This document shows positions 58,717-64,000 of a DNA stretch of 64,000 nt, one piece after another. The number at the start of each line of letters is the position of its first letter. Position 1 is the first letter of the stretch. The DNA lies in NCBI RefSeq assembly GCF_017255185.1, contig NZ_JAFKCZ010000003.1, forward strand, positions 1 through 64,000. Reading direction: 5' to 3'. A program made the position numbers and the translations under genes. The notes under the pieces are model-generated. The model did no database searches and was not told where the DNA came from. It saw only the letters and a program-made list of their open reading frames with translations. This stretch comes from Parahaliea mediterranea. GTDB lineage: Bacteria > Pseudomonadota > Gammaproteobacteria > Pseudomonadales > Halieaceae.

Positions 58717-60128
58717 TCACCCTCCGGCTTTTTTCCCAGTACGGCGCGGATTTCGTCGCGCCGCCCGTCCACCGCCTTGCGCAGCGCCGCCTCGTCGATG
58801 GTGAGCACCGTCCCGTCGCGCATCAGCACCTCGCCGGCGACGATGGTGGTCACCACGTCCGTGCTGTCCAGCACGTAGACCAGGTGAGAGGTGATATCGT
58901 AGATCGGCTGGTGGCGGGTCTTGTCCACCGCCAGCTGGATCATGTCCGCCTGCATGCCGACCTTGAGCTGGCCGATGCTGTCTTCCATGTGGATCGCCGC
59001 CGCCCCCAGCCGGGTCGCCATGGCCAGGGCCTGCCCCGCCGGTAGCGCGGTGGGGTCCCCGCTATCGACTTTGTGCAGCAGCGCCGCCATGCGCACCTCT
59101 TCCCACAGGTCGAGGTCGTTGTTGCTGGCGGCGCCGTCGGTCCCCAGGCCCACCTTCACCCCAGCCGCCAGCATGGCCGGCACCGGTGAGATGCCGGCGC
59201 CCAGCTTCATGTTCGAGGTGGGGTTGTGCACCGCCCCCACCCCCGCCGCCGCGGTCAGCGCGATGTCCCTGTCGTCGAGCTGCACCATATGCGCCGCGAT
59301 CAGCGGCAGCCGGTACATGCCCAGTCCGGCCACGTGTTGCACCGGCGTGGTGTCGAAGTGCTCGGCGATGTAGGCGCTCTCCGCGGGCGCCTCCGCCAGG
59401 TGCATGGAAATCGGCGCGCCCAGCGCCTGGGCTTTCTCCACCGTGGCCCGCAGGTGCCGCGGCGATACGGTGTAGGGGGCGTGCGGCGCGAAGGCGGGGG
59501 TAATGCGCGGCTCGCGCCCCTGCCAGCGGCGCACGAAGTCCTCGGCGGCGGCGAAGGAATCGTCCCAGCCGCTGAAACCGGGGCTGGGATAATCGATGTG
59601 GGGCGCGGCGATGATCGCGCGCAGTCCGCAGCGCTGCACCACACCGGCGATTTCATCGGGATGGAAATACATATCGACAAAGGTGGTGGTGCCGCCGCGA
59701 ATCATCTCCCAGCAGGCCAGCTCGCTGCCCGCACGGATGAACGCGGGATCGACAAAACGCCCCTCCATCGGAAACACGTAGTCGTTCAGCCAGGTCATCA
59801 AATCGAGGTCGTCGACCATGCCCCGGAACAGGGTCATGGCGCTGTGGGTGTGGCCATTGACCAGGCCCGGCATCAGCACGCGGCCGGCGCCGTCGATGCT
59901 GCGGGCGGCCACATAGCGCCGGTCGATCTCCGGCCGGGGCCCCACCGCGACGATCACCCCCTTGTCCACCACCACCGCGCCATCGGGGATTTCCGGCTGC
60001 TCCGGGTCCATGGTCAACACATAATCGCCGTAGACCACGAGGTCGGGCGCCGGAGCGGACAGGACGGGCCAGGCCAGGGTCAGCGCCAGGGCAATGGCCG
60101 CGAGCGGGCGCCAGGGGGTTCGATTCAC
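58713..60128 (-). CDS. Exported amidohydrolase, MTA/SAH deaminase-like
   Basis: A 471-residue metal-dependent amidohydrolase of the TRZ/ATZ-adenosine deaminase-like group. Metal ligands: HTHSAM (His93, His95), a later His in ISMHLAEAPAE, and Asp in LGTDGAASNNDLDLWEE. The pattern is that of 5-methylthioadenosine/S-adenosylhomocysteine deaminases. A GTG at 60128, with AAGGA eight bases upstream, gives a good signal peptide (PLAAIALALTLAWPVLSA); an upstream ATG at 60152 lacks a ribosome-binding site. Export is unusual for the family. The substrate may be a purine nucleoside or another amidine. Confidence 0.87.
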   Translation of the reverse strand: MNRTPWRPLAAIALALTLAWPVLSAPAPDLVVYGDYVLTMDPEQPEIPDGAVVVDKGVIVAVGPRPEIDRRYVAARSIDGAGRVLMPGLVNGHTHSAMTLFRGMVDDLDLMTWLNDYVFPMEGRFVDPAFIRAGSELACWEMIRGGTTTFVDMYFHPDEIAGVVQRCGLRAIIAAPHIDYPSPGFSGWDDSFAAAEDFVRRWQGREPRITPAFAPHAPYTVSPRHLRATVEKAQALGAPISMHLAEAPAESAYIAEHFDTTPVQHVAGLGMYRLPLIAAHMVQLDDRDIALTAAAGVGAVHNPTSNMKLGAGISPVPAMLAAGVKVGLGTDGAASNNDLDLWEEVRMAALLHKVDSGDPTALPAGQALAMATRLGAAAIHMEDSIGQLKVGMQADMIQLAVDKTRHQPIYDITSHLVYVLDSTDVVTTIVAGEVLMRDGTVLTIDEAALRKAVDGRRDEIRAVLGKKPEGE

Positions 60129-60351
60129 GAAAGTATTCCTTGTGTCATGCAATGCAGCGCCACCGCGGCGCGGCCCGCAATGTGAACACTGTCAATTCTG
60201 GTACTTTTGCCGGAACGGGCTGCGAGTTCCCGGCAATGCGGGTAAATTTTGCACAAATGTGACCATAACGCCACCCGGGCCCACTAGAGCCCTGCACATG
60301 CCCGCGACAAGCCCACCGGCAAATACGCCCAGAATCTGCAGGAGAATGCCC
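60129..60351. promoter_or_regulatory. Divergent region upstream of TonB receptor 2
   Basis: A 223-base divergent region. An imperfect dyad TTGCCGG ... CCGGCAA spans 60207-60236 and could bind a regulator of either gene. No sigma-70 promoter was clear. Confidence 0.35.
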
Positions 60352-62490
60352 ATGAAAAGGTTGCACGCCCCCCGGATGACACTTGCCGCGACCGTTGCCG
60401 CAAGCCTCGCCACGCCCGCGCTGGCGCAGCTGGAGGAAATCATCGTCACCGCGCAGAAGCGCGAACAGAGCCTGCTCGACGTGCCGCTGTCGGTGGCCAC
60501 CCTGTCCGGCGAGCGCTTCAGCTCGATCTTCGAGGGCGGCGCCGATATCCGCGGCCTGTCGGCCCGGGTGCCGGGCCTGTACGTGGAGTCCTCCAACGGC
60601 CGCGTGGCGCCGCGCTTCTATATCCGCGGCCTGGGCAATATCGATTTCGACCTGGCCGCCTCGCAACCGGTTTCAGTGATCATGGACGAGGTGGTCAAGG
60701 AGAACGTGGTCCTCAAGAGTTTCCCGCTGTTCGATATCGACCGCGTGGAAGTGCTGCGCGGCCCCCAGGGCTCGCTGTTCGGCCGCAATACCACCGCCGG
60801 CATTGTGAAGTTCGACTCCCGCAAGCCCGGCCATGAACCCGAGGGGCGCGCCAAGGTGGATATCGGCACCCTGGGCACGGTGAATTTCGAGGGCGCCATG
60901 GGCGGCGGCCTCACCGATACCCTGGCCGGCCGCGTGGCGGTGCTCTACCAGAGCCGCGAGGACTGGATCGACAACGGCTACACCGGCGAGGACGACGCCC
61001 TCGGCGGTTTCCGCGAAAAAGCGGCCAAGGGCTTCCTGCTGTGGGAGCCGAACGAGCGCTTCAGCGCCCTGCTGGGCGCCCACTACCGCGACCTGGACGG
61101 CACCGCCGCGGTGTTCCGCGCCAACATCTTCAGCCCGGGCAGCAACGACCTCAACGATAACTACGACCGCGACACGGTATTTTTCGACGAGGGCGACAAC
61201 AACCCCCAGGAGTACGACAACGCGGGGCTCAACCTGAAACTGGACTACGACTTCGACGCATTCACCCTGACCTCCATCACCGCCTGGGAGGACGCCGAGG
61301 GCCGCAGCCTGGGTGACATCGACGGCGGCAACCTGGAGTCCGGCCCCGGCTTCATCCCCTTCCCCTCCCAGACCCAGGACGCCGCCGACACCAGCCAGCT
61401 GTCCCAGGAATTCCGCCTGGCCAACGCCGGCGGCGAGCGCTTCAACTGGCAGGTGGGGGTTTTCTACTTCGACTCCGAGCTCGACGTGGAAACAAACCCG
61501 TTTTTCATGGCCGCCACCACCGTCACTCACGAAAACACCACCTGGGCGGTGTTCGGCCAGGGCGACCTGGCGCTGGGCGAGGCCTGGACCCTGACCGCCG
61601 GCATCCGCTACACCGACGACGAGAAAGACTTCTCCGCCCCGGGTTACACCGTGGACGTGGGTGACGACCAGGTCAGCGGCGACCTGGCCCTGTCCTTCGC
61701 GGCCAGCGACAACAGCACGTTCTGGGCCAAGGTGGGCACCGGCTTCCGCGCGCCGACCATCCAGGGCCGCGACGTGGCCTTCGGCGCGGCGCCCTCGGTC
61801 GCGGATTCCGAGACCATCACCTCCTTCGAGGTGGGCTACAAGGCCGAGCTGGCCAACAACCGCCTGCGCCTCAACACCGCGCTGTTCTACTACGAGGTGG
61901 AGGACATGCAGTTCACCGCGGTGGGCGGCGCCGGCAACCTGATCCAGCTGGTCAACGCCGACCAGGGCACCGGCCAGGGCGCCGAGCTCGATGTGGAATG
62001 GATGGTCACCGACAACCTGCAGCTGACCTTCGGCGCGGCCTACGCCGACACCGAAATCGAGGACAGCGGCCTGCGCGTGGCCCCCTGTGGCAGCCGCGCC
62101 TGCACCCCGACCGACCCCTCCGCCGGCGGCGGCTTCGTGTTCGTCGACGGCAATCCCTTCCCCAACGCGCCGGAGACCACCTTCAACTTCACCGTCTCCT
62201 ATACCGTGCCGGTGGGACGCGAGGGCGAGCTGTTCGCCTTTACCGACTGGTCCTACCAGGGCGACACCCAGATTTTCCTCTACGACGCCAAGGAGTTTCG
62301 CACCGACGGCCAGTACGAGGGCGGCGTGCGCCTGGGCTGGCGCATGCGCGACCACAGCTATGAGATCGCGCTGTTTGGCCGCAACATCACCGACGAGGAA
62401 AACGTGCAGGGCGCCATCGACTTCAACAACCTGACCGGCTTCACCAACGAGCCGCGGGTGTGGGGCGTCTCCCTGGCCACCGAGTTCTGA
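60352..62490 (+). CDS. TonB-dependent receptor
   Basis: A 712-residue outer-membrane receptor. A signal peptide (MTLAATVAASLATPALA) is followed by EEIIVTAQKREQSLLDVP, the plug (RGLGNIDFD, VEVLRGPQGSLFGRNTTAGIV) and a barrel ending with Phe (GVSLATEF). The ATG at 60352 is seven bases after GGAG. Its neighbours (amidohydrolase, sugar transporter, ribokinase) suggest a nucleoside-like substrate, by inference only. It is a different subfamily from the receptor at 17686. Confidence 0.94.
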   Translation: MKRLHAPRMTLAATVAASLATPALAQLEEIIVTAQKREQSLLDVPLSVATLSGERFSSIFEGGADIRGLSARVPGLYVESSNGRVAPRFYIRGLGNIDFDLAASQPVSVIMDEVVKENVVLKSFPLFDIDRVEVLRGPQGSLFGRNTTAGIVKFDSRKPGHEPEGRAKVDIGTLGTVNFEGAMGGGLTDTLAGRVAVLYQSREDWIDNGYTGEDDALGGFREKAAKGFLLWEPNERFSALLGAHYRDLDGTAAVFRANIFSPGSNDLNDNYDRDTVFFDEGDNNPQEYDNAGLNLKLDYDFDAFTLTSITAWEDAEGRSLGDIDGGNLESGPGFIPFPSQTQDAADTSQLSQEFRLANAGGERFNWQVGVFYFDSELDVETNPFFMAATTVTHENTTWAVFGQGDLALGEAWTLTAGIRYTDDEKDFSAPGYTVDVGDDQVSGDLALSFAASDNSTFWAKVGTGFRAPTIQGRDVAFGAAPSVADSETITSFEVGYKAELANNRLRLNTALFYYEVEDMQFTAVGGAGNLIQLVNADQGTGQGAELDVEWMVTDNLQLTFGAAYADTEIEDSGLRVAPCGSRACTPTDPSAGGGFVFVDGNPFPNAPETTFNFTVSYTVPVGREGELFAFTDWSYQGDTQIFLYDAKEFRTDGQYEGGVRLGWRMRDHSYEIALFGRNITDEENVQGAIDFNNLTGFTNEPRVWGVSLATEF

Positions 62491-62651
62491 GCCGCTGCCG
62501 GCGGTGGCCGGCATAGCGCGCCCCCGGACCTTCTTCTACACTGGTGGCGGGCCACGGGCAAAACCCCGGGGTTTGCCCGTGGCCCCAACATGAATCGTGT
62601 GAATGACGGAGGTTCAGTATCCCGTAAAAAGACAACAACAGAGGGCTGACC

Positions 62652-63653
62652 ATGTTTATCGTCGAGAGCTATGCCGTCGCGGTGGCGCTGTGCTTCGTCA
62701 CCATGCTGTGCTGGGGCTCCTGGGCCAATACCCAGAAGTTCGCCACCCAGGAGTGGCGCTTCCAGCTGTTCTACTGGGACTATTCCATCGGGGTGCTGCT
62801 GCTGGCGCTGTTGCTGGCATTTACCCTGGGCAGCAACGGCGAGGCCGGGCGGGCCTTCACCGCGGATATTTCCCAGGCCAGCGGGGACGCCATCCGCATG
62901 GCCCTGCTCGGGGGCGCGGTGTTCAACCTGGCCAATATCCTGCTGGTGGTGGCCATCGACATTGCCGGCATGGCGGTGGCCTTCCCGGTGGGCATCGGCC
63001 TGGCGCTGGTGATCGGCGTGCTGGCCAACTACGACCCGGCCCAGGTCAACAGCCCCGCCCTGCTGTTCCTCGGCGTGGGCCTGGTGGTGGTGGCCATTGT
63101 GCTGGACTCAATCATCTACCGCCGGGTGCCGGGGGAAAGCTCGACCCGGGTGGGCAAGGGCCTGACCATCTCGGTGATCGCCGGGATCACCATGGGTTTC
63201 TTTTACCGCTTTGTGGCCCAATCCATGTCCTTCGACTTCGCCGACCCGGAACCCGGACTGATGACGCCCTACTCCGCCGGGGTGATCTTCGCCATCGGCC
63301 TGCTGCTGTCCAACCTGCTGTTCCTGGTGCCGCTGATGTACCGGCCAATCAGCGGCGAGCCGGCCAAACCCGGCGAGTACTTCAGCCGCGGCACCCCACG
63401 GCTGCACCTGGTGGGCATTCTCGGGGGCGCGATCTGGGCCACCGGTTTCTGTTTTAACATCATCGCCGCCGGCAAGGCCGGTTACGCCGTGTCCTACGGC
63501 CTCGGTCAGGGGGCGACCATGGTGGCGGCCTTCTGGGGCGTATTCATCTGGAAGGAGTTCAAGGACACACCCCGCGGGACCGGCCATTTGATCACTGCCA
63601 TGTTCGCCTGCTTCCTCGTGGGCCTGGGCATGATCATCTATTCCAACCTGTAG
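62652..63653 (+). CDS. GRP-family sugar (ribose/glucose) transporter
   Basis: A 333-residue permease with about ten membrane helices, of the glucose/ribose porter family within the drug/metabolite transporter superfamily. VTMLCWGSWANTQKF at the N-terminus and YGLGQGATMVAAFWGVFIWKEF at the C-terminus are characteristic. It is 13 bases upstream of the ribokinase gene, so ribose is the probable substrate. The ATG at 62652 lies behind an AGGGCTG segment, so the ribosome-binding site is modest. Confidence 0.9.
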   Translation: MFIVESYAVAVALCFVTMLCWGSWANTQKFATQEWRFQLFYWDYSIGVLLLALLLAFTLGSNGEAGRAFTADISQASGDAIRMALLGGAVFNLANILLVVAIDIAGMAVAFPVGIGLALVIGVLANYDPAQVNSPALLFLGVGLVVVAIVLDSIIYRRVPGESSTRVGKGLTISVIAGITMGFFYRFVAQSMSFDFADPEPGLMTPYSAGVIFAIGLLLSNLLFLVPLMYRPISGEPAKPGEYFSRGTPRLHLVGILGGAIWATGFCFNIIAAGKAGYAVSYGLGQGATMVAAFWGVFIWKEFKDTPRGTGHLITAMFACFLVGLGMIIYSNL

Positions 63654-63665
63654 GAGAGAACGGGC

Positions 63666-64000
63666 ATGGCGCAACTGGTGGTAATCGGCTCCAGCAATAC
63701 CGACATGATCCTGCAGGTCCCCCACCTGCCCGGCCCCGGGGAAACCGTGCTCGGCGGCACGTTCAGCACCGCCCCGGGCGGCAAGGGCGCCAACCAGGCG
63801 GTGGCCGCCGCCCGCGCCGGGGCCGATGTCAGCCTGGTGGCCTGCGTGGGCCGGGACAGTTTCGGCGAACAGGCGCTGGCGGGCTTCGCCGCCGAGGGCA
63901 TCGATACCCGCCACTGCGTGGTGGATGATGATACCCCGTCGGGGGTCGCCCACATTTTTGTCGCCGCCGACGGTGAAAACGCCATCGGCGTCGCCTCCGG
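63666..64000 (+). CDS. rbsK: Ribokinase (partial, cut by window edge)
   Basis: The first 111 codons of a PfkB-family sugar kinase. MAQLVVIGSSNTDMILQV and PGGKGANQAVAAARAG are the ribokinase N-terminal substrate-binding signatures; VGRDSFGEQAL follows as in RbsK. GGAGAG precedes the ATG. The C-terminal half, with the ATP site, lies outside the window. It follows the GRP sugar transporter in the same operon. Confidence 0.93.
   Translation, partial: MAQLVVIGSSNTDMILQVPHLPGPGETVLGGTFSTAPGGKGANQAVAAARAGADVSLVACVGRDSFGEQALAGFAAEGIDTRHCVVDDDTPSGVAHIFVAADGENAIGVAS

Overview
The window is chromosomal DNA from a GC-rich Gram-negative bacterium. An outer membrane is implied by two TonB-dependent receptors, a TolC-type channel, MsrPQ, LapD/LapG and type IV pilus assembly genes. 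The class II IlvC with a divergent IlvY, the MinCDE operon and the Lap system point to a gammaproteobacterium. A marine Halieaceae/Cellvibrionales-like lineage is my guess and has not been tested. Most of the window is ordinary chromosome, with no phage, insertion sequence or CRISPR array.

Layout. 1-2074: a complete 16S rRNA gene on the minus strand with its leader, tandem promoters and the start of the 16S-23S spacer. 2075-7166: msrPQ, pssA, ilvY and ilvC. 7167-7408: a composite palindromic repeat element. 7409-17392: an anchor-I/phytase-like secreted protein, a membrane dipeptidase, minCDE, a GGDEF/EAL protein, a DUF885 protein, a small secreted protein and an EVE protein. 17459-20172: a 15-bp minisatellite and a TonB receptor.

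20336-44324 is an adhesion super-locus. It contains a TolC-OmpA fusion channel, LapG protease, LapD c-di-GMP receptor, a visibly more AT-rich minor-pilin operon (fimT-pilV-pilW-pilX-pilY1-pilE), a 2248-residue LapA-like adhesin with a retention module and a TAAG cleavage site, a LuxR-type regulator, and the LapC/LapB exporter. Inferred logic: LapB-LapC-TolC export the adhesin, the N-terminal retention module keeps it at the surface, LapG releases it at TAAG, and LapD restrains LapG when c-di-GMP is high. The PilY1/minor-pilin set inserted between the two halves would give a second, retractable adhesion device.

44657-55310: a small Arg-rich protein, the threonine-degradation pair tdh-kbl with a divergent XRE-cupin regulator, heme A synthase, Uup, a DUF2254 membrane protein, an aromatic/aspartate aminotransferase and PepD. 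55388-64000: a purine permease, a hypoxanthine phosphoribosyltransferase, a DUF985 cupin, an exported amidohydrolase, a TonB receptor, a GRP-family sugar transporter and the start of a ribokinase. Together these look like a purine/nucleoside scavenging neighbourhood (inference).

The most distinctive non-coding signal is one family of short palindromes (core GAATTCATTC, flanked by GTAGGG) scattered at 7260, 20194, 46114, 56855 and 57659. Their stem arms co-vary, and they form two tandem arrays with strict periods of 43-44 bp and 73 bp. They behave like REP/REPIN elements; no cognate RAYT transposase lies in the window.
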